A stretch of DNA of 64,000 nt, from the NCBI GenBank assembly GCA_032622095.1, contig CP136061.1, positions 196,710,935 through 196,774,934 of the forward strand, in the 5' to 3' direction. The DNA comes from Siphonodentalium dalli. Taxonomy: Eukaryota; Mollusca; Scaphopoda; Gadilida; Siphonodentaliidae. Shown here in pieces: positions 23,517-36,280 of this stretch. Each line of letters opens with the position of its first letter. The stretch's first letter is position 1. The notes under the pieces were generated by a model, which did no database searches, was not told the DNA's origin, and saw nothing but the letters and a program-made list of their open reading frames with translations. Made by a program: the position numbers and the translations under genes.

Positions 23517-23629
23517 TATATTTCCTAATAGATGTTTTGGCCCGTTTGAACCCTAGAATATATATATATTAACAAGAAATTTAATTGATATATTTATCAA
23601 TATTGGCGGATCGTCGTTAAATAAATCTT

Positions 23630-24420
23630 CGGATTTTTGAAACAGGTTGTCCCCTGTCACTTTAAGAATTTTCGCAACCATGCTGGGGAGAAATATTCAC
23701 AGACTGACGGGGGACAATCTGTTTTTTTTAGTTCGTCGTCTGCATCAAACCTTATTCGATCTACTAATTGGCGTTTTTGATATGAGAATGTATAATATCT
23801 CAGGTCACTTCAATATTTTATCTGGGGAAGAATATACCTATGTTCAAACCATATCCTACTCCATTTAACAGAATATATGCAGCAATTTGAGTCAGGTGTG
23901 AGTACACTGCTGTAACACAACATGGTAGTTATAATGAAAATCGTTTTCGTTATAAGTATCAGGTTCATGTGTGTGTGTGTACAACCACTCTTGAATTATA
24001 TATTTTCTGTTGAGTGCAGCAGAATATGGCCGCCAAAGTAGCCGGATTTAGTTACGGTCTTCATCGAGCGAGATGTGCATCCATATATCCGTGCGTATTT
24101 TTTTTTGTATCTATATTCATATATGCATTGTCAATATACGGTTTATTGTAAATTTATAAAGATTTATTGTACAGTTTAACTTGTATAGTTTCTATGTTAA
24201 CTACTTTCTGCATTACTTTAAAAGAACATGAAATCTGATTGATGCATTTCTCAACATATTGTTTGTTCTGAAACCTGAGATGCGTCGTGGTAAAAGAAAT
24301 CTTCGAATTTTTGCAGCAGGTTGTCCCCTGTCACTTTAAGAATTTTCGCAACTATGATGGGGAGAAATATTCACAGAATGACGGGGGACAATCTGTTTCT
24401 AATTATTCGTCTGCATTAAA
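23630..24420 (+). repeat. Direct repeat pair in the MULE centre
   Basis: About 115 bp starting AGGTTGTCCCCTGTCACTTT at 23645 recurs at about 24309 with a few changes. Each copy also folds on itself (GTTGTCCCCTG against CGGGGGACAATC). Between them, 23865-24070 resembles the MITE at 44986-45291. No gene here. Confidence 0.65.
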
Positions 24421-24954
24421 CTATATTATATCTAGAAACTCGCATATTTATATGAGAATTTATAATATATCAGATCACATCAATAATTCATGTTTTGTTT
24501 TCAATTTGGCCTTAGGTCCCTTTGGACGATTGAAAAACGAATCATTTTTGGCTTGAAACTTATGGTTTCTCACATGATAAACTATTTAGCTGTAATTCAC
24601 TCAAGCTTAATACATCCACAATAATTACAACATGCAATAGCAACAATCTATGGTGTGTCTGGAAGCTGTAAAATAACTGGATCATTTTGTTATCATCTAT
24701 ATTATGTCGTAGATTGTATATATATATATATGACCTTACGAGTCAGTGCTATTTTTCCGTACCATATAAAAGTATCTGTATATCTGTGCTACCTTATTAG
24801 TATCCATATATACATGGCTGATGCACGTATATTGTATTATAAAGATAACCATATATATATTCTATTGTACATATAGTTAGGAAGTCTTCCAATAGATGAT
24901 TTTTTCGGACTCAAATCGCTTAGAAATTATCGAACAATTTAACATATTCGATAA

Positions 24955-25064
24955 CACCATAAGCTGGTAGAATGTGTTCAATCCATTACACTGATCAGTA
25001 CAGTTTAATATTAGAGTGTATTGATCAGTTTAACGGATTGAACACATTCTACCAGCTTATGGTG
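24955..25064. repeat. 110-bp near-perfect hairpin
   Basis: CACCATAAGCTGGTAGAATG at 24955 pairs with its reverse complement ending at 25064. The arms are about 41 nt with a short mismatch (ATTACA/TTTAAC) and a loop of roughly 25 nt. It lies about 200 bp inside the right arm of the MULE. It may be a small MITE or a structural part of the transposon. Confidence 0.8.
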
Positions 25065-25257
25065 GTGATCATAACATTGTAAGACTTCTCTAACCAGATA
25101 GTGTTAGTAACCGCCGGCTTTATGTATTGTCATTATATTTTTACGTAATTTTATTTTTACGATGTTCCCTATTTTCGTTAATAAAGATTTATGTCACAGG
25201 CTGTTTCAATCAATCTATATGCATCTGTGGTTGGGTCGCTTGGTTTCCTTGCGATAT

Positions 25258-25901
25258 TTTTTTATTCGGGCACACACTTGTAATTCTAAATGAATCTGGC
25301 AAGTTTGGGGGTTAATATCGTCAGTTCTCTTTGGCCGTGACCATAGTCCGTGTGTTTGTGAGTTTCCATGACACCCGTGTACAGATAGGGCTACTAATAT
25401 TACCACTAGACGCCACAGGGCGGTCCTGGCTGTTAGCTTCGTTATCGGTAAACATATTCGGCGATGGCGGGGTTAATTGCCAGGCTTTCGTGGGCTATCT
25501 TCGTGAGTGAGCCGAGGTTGTTCCACAACAAATATGTAAGGAGTTATTAGAAGTACGAGGACATTAAGGGGGTCCGGGCTGTGAATTTGTTTATTGGGGG
25601 CGCAAGTTTTTAATTCTGGCTGAATCTGGGAAGTTTAGGGGTTAATAAGCGGCACTTCCGTTTGACCTTGACCACTCTCCGTGCGTATTTGGGTTTCATT
25701 AACACCCTCGCACATGTATGGATACTAAAATCATACCTGGACGCAGCAGGGGCGGTCCGGACTGTTAGCTTCATTTCACGGCGAACATTTTCGCCGATGC
25801 CGGCATTTTGAGGGTTAATAGCGACCCTAAGTGGTTTTCCATGACACCCCTGCACTTATATTGGCCTTACAATCACTCATATAGTCAATATTGGGGGGTC
25901 C
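25258..25901 (-). repeat. Right MULE arm, inner part
   Basis: This is the 527-bp unit in inverted orientation: a diverged innermost portion (25258-25440) followed by a typical one to ...GGGGGGTCC at 25901, where the 13.9-kb element interrupts it. The array resumes at 39780 with CCGGGCTGG, exactly what follows in uninterrupted units (compare about 40818-40830). Confidence 0.82.
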
Positions 25902-26057
25902 CCCATATAAAAATGTACCTGGGTAAATCCACCCCGATTTTTTGGGCCGAAACCCAGGTAAAAATCTATCTACCAAGACATCCACCAACCATTAAGACCC
26001 CGCGAAACCTGGGTTTTACCATGATTTACCCACCTGAAACTGGATAAAAACCCCTGG

Positions 26058-26690
26058 TATGGATAAACCTGGGTGTAATTACCCAGGTGACCACACCCAG
26101 GTGTACCCTACCTGGGTGTTTCCCACCCAGGTCTACCCTGGTGTTTCCTACCTGGGTGTTTCCCCACCCAGGTGTACCATGGTGTTATTCACCCAGGTGT
26201 ACCCTGGTGTTTCCTACCTGGGTGTTTCCCACCCAGGTTACCTTGGTGTTATTCACCCAGGTGTACCCTGGTGTTTCCTACCTGGGTGTTTCCCACCCAG
26301 GTGTACCTTGGTATTATTCACCCAGGTGTACCCTGGTGTTTCCTACCTGGGTGTTCCCCACCCAGGTGTACCTTGATGTTTCCAACCCAGGTGTACCTTG
26401 GTGTTTTTTTTACGCCGGTGTACCTTGGTGTTTTCTTACCCAGGTGGATTTCCCATTGAGATGCACCTGGGTTAGAAAACCCCAAGATACACCCAGGTAA
26501 GGAAACACCAAGGTACACCTGGGCAGGAAAACACCAAGGTACACCTGGGTAAGAAAACACCAAGGTACACCTGGGTAAGAAAACACCAAGGTACAACTGG
26601 GTGGGAAACACCAAGGTACACATGGGTAGGAAACACCAAGGAACACCTGGGTGAATAACACCAAGGTACACCTGGGTGGGGATACCAAAG
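26058..26690. repeat. Inverted minisatellite (CCCAGGTGTACC family)
   Basis: The left half (26058-26450) repeats CCCAGGTGTACCxTGGTGTT. The right half (26465-26690) repeats its reverse complement, AACACCAAGGTACACCTGGG. The axis is near 26455-26465, so the block could form a hairpin with arms of about 230 bp or more. Long open frames in all frames result from a stop-poor repeat. Confidence 0.85.
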
Positions 26691-28017
26691 TGAAATGATG
26701 AGGATGGCAATGAAGTAGATTTTGATGGGATGCAGGGGTATTGTTATCAATGGAGTTGTTTTAGTATAATAGAACATTAAGGAAACTGATTGTGCAGCAA
26801 TACAAGTTTATTCAAGGACAACAAACTAACTAAAGATAAAATACATGTATAGAAACACATGTAATATATAAATATATAAACTCATTAAACTGCATGGGTT
26901 AAAACTTACTGACAACAAGAGTTGGGTTAAAATTTTGATTAAAAAACACTTGCAAAGTCCCTCTTCATACATGTATATGGTATGTTAGGCAAGTTACATG
27001 TACATGTAGTTGCAATGTATACCGGTACATGACATACCGGTGGACATTATTTTAGTTCCAATGTCATTTACCAGAATACATGTACATGTTGTACCTTGCA
27101 ACTACATCTACAGTGAGGTAGTTTTGTCTCATTTAAACTTTCTAAAAGAGTTTCTCCCTTTGAATGACATAAACTAATGTGAGTATACACATGAGCTGTG
27201 GTGTGAAATACACACCAAAAAATTATTTCTTAGTCTGAGGACATGTTTCCTGTCATTATCTTACTGCTTACAAATATATATTTGTAATAATGTGCTGTAA
27301 TGCTCCAGAAATAGTCATATTTTGTCCTGGTTCATAAGAACATATTATTTCTTAGTGTTAGAAGGACATGTTGTCTGTTATTATTTGACTCATAAACCCC
27401 CAAATGTACATGTAAACAGAACATTTGGGAAAGAGACACACCATCTTTATCCTTTTTTATATCAGTACTAAGTAGCAATATTGATCAGATAGCAAAATAT
27501 GCTATAAATAGATTTCAGATGGTAGAGATTAAACAATCACATTAATTGCACCAACTCGAAACAGTTAACATACCCTGTAGAATACAGACTATGATCAAGG
27601 AGGGTGTCACACACACCCCCACCCCGCTTTGGTATGTGATATTCAAGTCATTTTCAGGTGGTATGCTATATACATGTACATACCCAATGTTATCTGGTAC
27701 TAGGATTTCACACGGCAATATAACCGGCATTAACAATTCAGCAAAAAGGCTAGTATGCAGATATAATAGCAGAAAATTATACAAATTTTGAGTATTTTCC
27801 AGCTTAAACAGACCCAAGTGATATATTTTTATCTAATTCAGTCTAATGGCTCTTGATATGTTGATGTTTTGGATACTATTTCAGCAAATGTGAGAAAAAG
27901 TGGCTTCTTTGGGGCATCAGCTTGTCTGAAAAATATATCAAGGTCCCCTAAATCCGATACTACATTTCAGAACAATCCAACCAGTGTCCCATGAAATGGT
28001 GGATAATAAACTATCAT
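26691..28017. other. Nested-element interior without a recognised gene
   Basis: AATAAA on the minus strand at 26807-26812, followed by a terminus-like TTGTATTGCTGC, looks like a transcript 3' end, but no coding region upstream of it (higher coordinates) is convincing. AT-rich, with several ACATGTACATGT words and an imperfect inverted repeat around 26990-27110. Confidence 0.4.
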
Positions 28018-28235
28018 ACCAAATTTGATTCAGATTTGATCACACAAACTAAAATTATGATGCGGAAACCAGAAATTAACACGATTCTAAGTCGAAAAAG
28101 GGCCATAACTCTCGCAAAAATGAGCGGAGCACACCCATATTCGAACTTGACCTGTATTTTGGTCTGATAAACTTACATACCACATTTGGTTCAGATATGA
28201 TCACACAAACTGAAGTTATCATCCGGAAACCTACA
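28018..28235. repeat. Diverged tandem pair, about 160 bp
   Basis: ATACCAAATTTGATTCAGAT at about 28018 and ATACCACATTTGGTTCAGAT at about 28178 begin two related segments that both continue to a GCGGAAACC or CCGGAAACC block. This is a degenerate tandem repeat of the type found in non-autonomous elements. Confidence 0.55.
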
Positions 28236-28260
28236 ATTTTCAAAGTTTAAATGTCTATTA

Positions 28261-28636
28261 GGCGACATCAATTTTTAAGTCTGGTTTACGAACATGTGGG
28301 CTGATGTGGGGAGAAAAAAAGTAGATGCAGGAGGGGAAAAAAAAAAAAGAAAAAAAAATTGTCCCCCCCCCCAATTTATATCAAGTAAATCTTGAAATTT
28401 TACATAAATTTTACAAAAATTGTGAAAAAAAAAATTTCGAATGAAATTCTGAACCAAACAAGACATTTCTTGTCATGAAATACATGAAAATATGGATCTG
28501 CAAATGATCATAAGCAGAACCAGATGCGACAGCACATGAAAATCAGTACGCGTGTAAAAAAAAAAAAAAAAATTCATGAAATGGAAAAAAAGTTGTAGGA
28601 GGTGTTCGTAAACCGGACTTAAAAATTGGTGTCGCC
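28261..28636. mobile_element. MITE with GGCGACAxCAATTTTTAAGT ends, copy 1
   Basis: Terminal inverted repeats of about 31 bp (two mismatches) and TTA on both sides (28258-28260, 28637-28639). A 3-bp TWA duplication fits PIF/Harbinger-type integration. The 376-bp interior has A-runs and a C-run and no ORF. A second copy is at 35404-35768. Confidence 0.78.
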
Positions 28637-29159
28637 TTATGTGTATATAACTCATATAGCTAACTATTAAAGGTGCTCAATCAGATTCGATGGTCCCCAT
28701 ATAATTAGATTCCAACAACAACATTTTTTTGAAACAATAAAAAAAAATTCTGGTGTGATTACAATGTCAACTTTAAAACAAAATTCATATAAACATCGCA
28801 TGAAAAATACAGCCTAACTGCAAATGTGAGGTGGACCACATTCTGCGGCGGTATAACTGACTGCGGTTGATCGCATGAACACGCCTGAATACTGCAGTAA
28901 TACCCGAGTAATATAAGGCGAGTTGATTAATTAAAGCATAGCTGTAATTTTACATGTATGTTCTATAGACTTTGTTGGGAAAGAGAATATAGCTGTGCGA
29001 CAATGTTAATCCTGATGAGCTAAGTTAGAAATTTTTCAATCGAAACCTCATAAAAAAAAATAAAAATTCAGTTCTCAATTTTCGAACACTTCTAGGAAAT
29101 TGTTCAAAAATATTGTTAAAAGATGCCCATTCGATTTGACACTGTAAATATACCCTGTT

Positions 29160-29282
29160 CAAGTGTTCCTGCTAATGTGCTATGATGCGGTTGGGTCCTG
29201 CTTAATTGCTATGAATTGCACTACCCGCATCATAGCAATTCAGCAGGACCACCAGCATCTTAGCATATTAGCAGGACCACTT
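29160..29282. repeat. Palindromic element with AGCAGGACCAC ends
   Basis: TCCTGCTAATGTGCTATGAT at 29167 pairs with the reverse complement near 29277. The inner pair is GGTCCTGCTTAATTGCTATG with its complement. A half copy (AGCAGGAAATTAGTAGGACC) lies near 42007. Confidence 0.65.
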
Positions 29283-29701
29283 GGCCAGTGGTAAAATAGT
29301 TTGTTTTCCATACGGATATGTGTTTTCAAATAATCATGTAATGATATCTAACATACATGTATATGATCCCATTTATAGGTTTTATTCATCACGGCCAGAT
29401 AAACTTTGTATACAGACAGTTTTACCAAACTTAGAATTTTTATTAGGTGCTTTCATTGTAGCTGTAATTACTAGTATTAAAAGAGTGCTCAATAAAGTTT
29501 GTTTTATCATTTATGCTCATTTGGAATTTGGATGCTATTTAATTCTGTTTATCTATATAATTGGCTGCACTGCTAAATTTTGACTCATTTCAGTCATTTG
29601 ATGTCAGTACATGTAGTTGTCCATCGAAATGGCGAACACAACCAAAGACAAATTACAAGAGGAAAGACAACAAATACATTTGATGTGCACTAAAACAGAT
29701 A

Positions 29702-29862
29702 CAGTAGTGCCCTAGAAATCGACCCCTTAACCACAGCAGAATTATGTGTAACTTTTCAGGATTTAGTCAGATATATGGTTTGTTGCCATTCATCGGAAAG
29801 CTCTCCCCGAGTTACCCGTAATTCTGCTGTGGTTAAGGAGTCGATTAATTAGAGCATTACTG
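29702..29862. mobile_element. Palindromic MITE, CAGTAxTGC family, copy A
   Basis: 161 bp from CAGTAGTGCCCTAGAAATCG to ...GAGCATTACTG with TA on both sides. The arms contain the CAGCAGAATTA and AGGATTTAGTC words shared with copies at 31351 and 61345. The CAGT...ACTG ends and TA duplication fit Tc1/mariner-type MITEs. Confidence 0.75.
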
Positions 29863-29863
29863 T

Positions 29864-31350
29864 AGTTACAAATGTATGTCTAGCCTCCTGTTGTGTCACT
29901 AATAAGATCTTTAATTCACATACGGTACACATGTACATGTACTATATACCCGTTCAAGCGTTTACAAGTGTCAGTCATCGAGAAACTGACCAAAAGTTTT
30001 GGTAGTATATAATATAGGCTAGCACTGCACTTGGGCTACATGTACATGTACTGTAAGTGATTATAATGTACTATTTTTATATTCTGCTGTGAAAGTGTTG
30101 CTGAATGAAATTTAAGTTTACCCCGATATTCTAAGTCCGCTCGACTAAGATGGGTTTTTTCTCGAAAACTGATATCTGAATATACATGTACGTCTTCCAC
30201 TGGTTGGTATTCCCTCTAAATTGACTAATTTTAACTGATTAGATTAGCCCTGGTATGGAAAACTCTAACTGTTATAGCCCGATGAGCGGTTTACTGCCAA
30301 CAGCAGTGATGATATGATGACCAGCGTTGTGCATGGCATATGTTGATCCAGGTAAGAATGCTACCATACATTCCAAACATTCATTAAATATCTTATTAAT
30401 AGTAACCCAAACTACACAAGAGACTAGTATAACTAAGATTGGGCTCGATTAATGATGTGACACTTTCAGTACTTCATTTACTAGTAGCCTGGTACTGGTG
30501 GGCCTGGCGACAGATACTTGTTTGGCGTGTTTGAGGCCTGTGGCACAAGGGCAGCAGAATCAATTAAAATTTCTCTTATTGTAGTGTAGTAGATGTACAT
30601 GAATAGTACCGGTAGTACAGCACACAAAGAGGTACATGTATATAGTACCGGCACATGTACATGTATTCTCTCTGTTTTCACACATGTTTTTTTTTCAATT
30701 TAACAACATGAGTCTTTTATGACACATACTAAAGTGAAAGTAGGCCTACATGTATATAATGTGCACCCAGTATACCGGTACATGTAGCTATATATATTAC
30801 ATTGCAATACAGTCCGAGTACAATGATATAGCAAAATTATGCATAGTAGAATAACAACCTTTTGTACAAACAGTCCTGACAATGATATACCGGGATATCA
30901 TGGTGATAGTTCATACATTTGGAATTACCGAATACCTGAGTTTGTGGATAGACCGCTTCATGCGATGTTTATGTGAATTTTTATTTTTAAGTCGGCATTG
31001 CATACGGTAGTCCTATAAACCACACCAGAGAATAGCAATTGTCGGTCAGTGACCAACTTCTTATGTTTATGCAATCGATACAATCCGGTTCTGCTTTTGA
31101 TGTCCAGTTCGATATTTGTGGTGTGTTCTTGTGCAAAAATATAATTCTAACTAATGCGCCAAAAATCAGGTTTATAAATTTATCCATTCTTGAGCAAGAG
31201 CAACTCGTAAAACTTGTATGGTATAACATTCCAAACTGAGTATTTCTGCTATCGAACCATATGATAATAATGTTGAACCGGACATCGAAATCTGAACCGC
31301 ATTTATGGATTGCAGCACGTGATGTTGAATAAACTGTTATAGAGGATATA
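29864..31350. other. Nested-element interior without a recognised gene
   Basis: Unique AT-rich sequence with ACATGTACATGT clusters (about 29930, 30035, 30650). No coding signal that I can support. Confidence 0.45.
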
Positions 31351-31567
31351 CAGTAATGCTCTAATTAATCGACTCCTTAACTACAGCAGAATTATGGGTA
31401 ACTTTTCAGGATTTAGTCGGAAATATGGGTTGATGCCATTCATCGGAAAGCTCTCGGTGAGAGCTTTCCGATGAATGGCAACAAGCCATATTTCGGACTA
31501 AATCCTGAAAAGTTACCCATAATTCTGCTGTAGTTAAGGAGTCGATTAATTAGCTCTAGAATTACTG
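31351..31567. mobile_element. Palindromic MITE, CAGTAATGCTC family, copy B
   Basis: 217 bp, almost a full palindrome from CAGTAATGCTCTAATTAATC, with its centre at CTCTCGGTGAGAG. TA lies at both ends. A small AGCTCTAGA insertion interrupts the right terminus. This is the most complete copy of the family in the window. Confidence 0.85.
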
Positions 31568-31569
31568 TA

Positions 31570-33071
31570 ACATGGTTTATAATATACAAATGTATACTGT
31601 ATGGGAAACATCAGAGGTTTACAAAGTAATAAAAACAGTTGATTTGTTCTTTATTCTTGTGGTTATATACACGTACCTACATGTATTCTAAAAATAAATG
31701 TCCTTTACAACGTGGATCAATGAAATGCGGTTGTTGCATTTAAAATGCATTGAGGGTGCATTGTGTCACGCCACTTTGTAAATGCCTTAATGACAGCATT
31801 TAAATTAAATGCACTGCATTGGGAATAATCGCAGTCGCAATGAAATTACCGATCATTGCTCCGAAAAAGTATACTAGTATGAACACCCAAATAACGATAC
31901 GATAGTGTATTTTGCAATTTTAGTTATAATTTTGTTTAATTTAAATTCACATCTGAATAATTCTGTGTTATTTTCCCACTCCTGGTGTACATGTATATGT
32001 TCGGAATCGGACATTCATGATGTAGTTTTCCATTCAAAATGGAATAAACATAAATAAACACTGTTGACATTAATTGTTTTATAATCAGAATCTGAGAATC
32101 ATGATTCTCATTTTGATTCTAGTAAAAAGTCTTGATTCCCTGTAGAAAGTGAAACACTAACATTTTGATTATTGCAAAAAATCTGATGGATTTTAAGGCC
32201 TGCATCAAGACATTTGTTTGTGAATAAATCAAGGTAAATGCTCCAAAATCGCAAAGTAGATTCGAACATGTGGTCGCTTTTCTAAGAAATTTGTGAGTGG
32301 TCTGTACATGTACATACATGTAAGTTACTTGACCAATTACACAAGGAGTCGAGGGACACAATCAATGAGGACGTTTGTACTATAAAATATTTTTTTACGC
32401 AAGGAACGAACACAAGGCCACTTTCTTAATTTATATTATGAGCCAACAAGACAGATCGTAAATCGCTGTTATATGACAATATATGTGGCCATCATAATGG
32501 TCGACAGGCATGACGCCAACAAAAACCAATCTGTCAGGCCAATATAAAGAAGTCGCGACTTATTGCTGGTGGAACCTATTAAAGGCATCGTTCCATTTCG
32601 TTAATAACAACTTACATGTAACATTCACCTCCACCTCTTTACTCTTGGGCTCCAAATAAACATGCATGCACCAGCTGCATCCACGTTTATTATTTTTCTT
32701 GGGAAATCCCCCCCCCCCCCCCTGCACAGTGCTTATTTGGGTCTGCACGTTTATTAATATTTTGAAGCTATGAAAATATAAATCAGCACAAATTCAAGAT
32801 TTCTATATGATTCAGATGTAAAAATGATCAACACGTCTACATTAGTTACTAGCTAAACAAGACATTTTGTCATATGTGTATACTTTACTGTGAAATTGCG
32901 TTTCTTCCGTTCTCCATGAACGGATTCCCAAAATGTTTGGTTTTCCAAAAAACAAGGATTTGAACTGTCTGAACTGAACTCCATGCGTTTGTTTAAATAG
33001 ATGAATAAATAATGGGAAAGACATACAATCCTAGTTCATAATGAATTTAAGTATATAAATATAAATAATAA
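31570..33071. other. Nested-element interior without a recognised gene
   Basis: AT-rich; contains a C-run at about 32709 and small symmetric words (for example TGAGAATCATGATTCTCA near 32092). No gene recognised. Confidence 0.45.
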
Positions 33072-33198
33072 ACGGCGGATTCATGCAACGTGGTCATGGG
33101 TTTGGACCGCGTTAAAAAAATCAGAAAACTCTGCATGAACCCCGAAGTTTGCTGATTTTTTCTCGCGGTCAAAACCCCATGACCGCATTGAAACCGCC
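33072..33198. repeat. 127-bp palindrome with CGGCGG ends
   Basis: CGGCGGATTCATGCAACGTG at 33073 pairs with the reverse complement of the right end (...GCATTGAAACCGCCG). The arms include GGTCATGGG and GACCGCG. Probably a short foldback MITE. Confidence 0.7.
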
Positions 33199-33607
33199 GT
33201 TCATTTCTTATATGAATAACACAATTTAAGATTGGTGAATTATTTCTTTTGGTTAATTTAATAAACGTACAGGACCAAATAACGATCGTACAGGTGGGAA
33301 TTTTACCTCGATTTTAATAATCGTACATTAGGCACTCAAGAGTACATATTCAAGTATGTGGCAAACCAAAAAAACACCACACATGATACATACATGTACC
33401 TGTACTACATGTTGACTCGTATACTTGAACCTGCTATAAAAATTATTTGGTTAACCACAGTTGATGTTTTGCTCAGAGTTCCCCCTGCACTATTATTTGG
33501 GTCTGTACTTTTATTAACTTTCAATGGAAATTCCCCCCCCCGCACTATTATTTGGAGCCTGAGAGTAAGTTGCATTGACATTTATTTTCACGAATTACCA
33601 TGCTAAA

Positions 33608-34287
33608 GGCCAAAGAAAAAAGATTGTATGTTTCCGGTAACATACGTGTAGCGAAAAATTTAGGGTAGGTAGGTAGGGAATTTTTATTTTTTTATTTTAT
33701 TTTGATATTTTTTATCCAGCTGCAGAAATATTGAACTACCTCGACCAAAGTGACATAAAATGCCAACCCGTGCCATGGGGAAAGTATTACTTGATCAACA
33801 CAGTGGAAATATACATTAAGATTGATAAAAAATCAAACTTACTTCATGCTTACGTATGTTTTTTATTATATCTACTACCACATTTTCATAAATTTGGCTA
33901 TAAACTTGGTACAAAATTGATGTCACTAACTTTTTATAAGAATTTTACCAATAATACCGCCATTATACCGTACATGTATTGTGACGATTACATCCCATTG
34001 TCTGGGGGTAGCCAGTACACCCACCGAGCATGCCTGGTTTTTGGAAACAGTAGCTACATGTATACCCCTAATATATGCAGTGATAACCTCTTTACATGTA
34101 TATATACAGATACACACCCACCATGTCTGTTGATAGTGTTCCATAAGTCTCAAACAAGACATAAAGCAGGCAGGAGATCCACTCTCAGGAAATTTTTTTC
34201 TCAAAATATCAATAAAATGTTTAGGGTCGGCGGGTTATTTTTAGGGTCGGTCGATGTACGGAAACATAGTATCTTTTTTCTTTGGCC
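33608..34287. mobile_element. MITE with GGCCAAAGAAAAAAGAT ends
   Basis: The left end GGCCAAAGAAAAAAGATTGT matches the reverse complement of the right end, with TATGTTTCCG next on both sides, then GACCxACCCTAAA-type words inside. About 680 bp. An open frame of 196 codons (33731-34321) crosses the right end and is unlikely to be a gene. Confidence 0.68.
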
Positions 34288-34380
34288 TAAGGAACATTGC
34301 AACTGGTTTGAAGTAACATGACCGCGTTGCGTCAACACTGGAACTGCATTGATGGTAATTTTCAACATGGTCTCACTGAG

Positions 34381-35313
34381 TAGGGTTGAAACGATTAATC
34401 GATTAGTTGTAGACGACGCTGAAATGTCAGAACGTCGACTCTGAATTTTGCCGTCGACTAGTCGGAATATAGTGTATTAGTTTCATGTATAACGTTTTCA
34501 AGATCGATTCTGGCATAACGGTGTTAACTGCGCGTAAGTTATGGTAAGTATAACGTTTGGTGGCACACGGAATTGACAGTGTTACTAGTATAGACAGTTA
34601 GACGCACACGGACCGGTGACCCGACTATTAATTGGACGAATGAAATTGACAACACAATGTCTCACTCATTGTTTGAGGTCAAAGACATGATGGCAATGAT
34701 TGACGCAGCTTTGTAGTTTGTCCGAGACCGCTTTGATACAGACACTGTGTATATTTCCATTGATCTCGCACCGTCGGATTATGATGCGACGTTGGGTGAA
34801 GGTCGCTTAAGGTGACGTCATTGGTGCTACCATATATAAATGATACTGACATTAAGAACTGGCTATCGTATTCTACAACGTAGCCTATACTATAGGGCGT
34901 ATTTAGTCGGAACATTAACATTTTATAGTGACGCCGCTCGGCACCGGTTTATTGGTGATCACGTGACTAAACGAAATAATCTCGAACGCTGATATTAAAT
35001 TTAAAACCTATATAAATTATCGTGTATCTAATCATTATCCACAACATGTCTAATTATATAATTACATTCAGTGTGTTGGATAAATATCAAGATGTTTACA
35101 GTATTATTTCCCAAATAAATTGGTGTGTATGCAGGGAAATGCGCAACGCAATAGACCGTCATTGCATCAGTCATCAGTGTACGCCATGTACAATGAATTT
35201 TCCGTACAATGTTATGTTTTAAAGTTTTGATATCGGGTACCGACTAGTCGACGCAACGTGACTTTTGGGTCTCGACTAGTCGACTCTGAAATTCACTAAT
35301 CGTTTCAACACTA
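34381..35313. mobile_element. Non-autonomous hAT-type element, 933 bp
   Basis: Termini TAGGGTTGAAACGATTAATC and the reverse complement of ...AATCGTTTCAACACTA, flanked by a perfect 8-bp duplication TCACTGAG (34373-34380 and 35314-35321). An 8-bp duplication and xAGGGTT-type ends are hAT hallmarks. Subterminal CGACTAGTCG palindromes repeat near both ends. No transposase inside. Confidence 0.85.
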
Positions 35314-35403
35314 TCACTGAGGTTCTATCAAATATAAATACTAGTATGGTTGAGGGAGACAATTATTTTGAGAATATGTGATCCTGTGTTAACATGAGCC
35401 TAA

Positions 35404-35768
35404 GGCGACACCAATTTTTAAGTCTGGTTTACAACTTTGTTTCCATTTCATGAACAAAAATTTAACTTTTTTTGTCCCAAAATATTTTACACGCATACTG
35501 ATTTTCATGTGCTGTCGCATCCGGTTCTGCTTATGATCATTTACAGATCCATATTTTCATGTATTTCATGACAAGATATGTCTTGTTTGGTTTGAACAGA
35601 ATTTCATTCAAAAACATTTTTTCACAATTTTTGTAAAATTTATGTAAAATTCCACGATTTACTTGATATAAATTGGGGGGACAATCTTTTTTATTTTTAT
35701 TTTTTTCCCTCCTGCATCTACTTTTTTTCTCCCCACATCGTAAACCAGACTTAAAAATTGGTGTCGCT
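35404..35768. mobile_element. MITE with GGCGACAxCAATTTTTAAGT ends, copy 2
   Basis: Same family as 28261-28636 but in opposite orientation judging by the interior; flanked by TAA (35401-35403, 35769-35771). Confidence 0.75.
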
Positions 35769-36081
35769 TAAATATCATCTGATGGAGTCAAAATCATTGA
35801 ACCGTCACTTATGCATGCACATGTTGTCTTGATGTTGAGTCTGGCTTTCATCATTTTCATTAGTTTTACTGTTAATATCCACCAAAGGTTGAGGTGTTAT
35901 GGAACAACTGTATGGCATCGTATACTGTTATCTTCCGAGTAAATATGGAGTCTCTAATTCTTTTATCAGTCACGCATCTACTCATCAAATAGTATAATCC
36001 TTAAATATTTGTAGTCCAGGTGATCTCGACTGCACAGTACATGTATAAACATTCATCTGCAGTGTGTTTTAAATTTCTTTG

Positions 36082-36280
36082 CCGTGTAACAACTGTTGTC
36101 CCAAGTTTCAATGCCTTGTCCTCCTGGTATGTATGGATTACCAATTTACCATTGCCGTGTTTTAATTTTGATGATGACGCTCACTAAGCTTGTTGATAAT
36201 TTTCTTTGTCGTGTAACAACTGTTGTACCAAGTTTCTACGCCGCGTCCTCCTGGTATTTAGGGATTACCGGTGCCTTTAA
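36082..36280 (+). repeat. Direct repeat, 127-bp spacing
   Basis: CGTGTAACAACTGTTGTCCC and the following CAAGTTTC...GTCCTCCTGGTAT segment at 36083 recur near 36210. About 70 bp each, several mismatches. No gene seen in the surrounding 35772-36526. Confidence 0.55.

Noticed and set aside
26059-26777. Overlapping open frames rich in Pro, Gly, Val, Tyr and Leu
   Set aside because: Products of the stop-poor CCCAGGTGTACC minisatellite, open in several frames and both strands.
33731-34321. 196-codon open frame
   Set aside because: It runs over most of a MITE and past its right terminus, is Tyr/Asn/Phe-rich as expected from AT-rich DNA, and has no recognisable domain.
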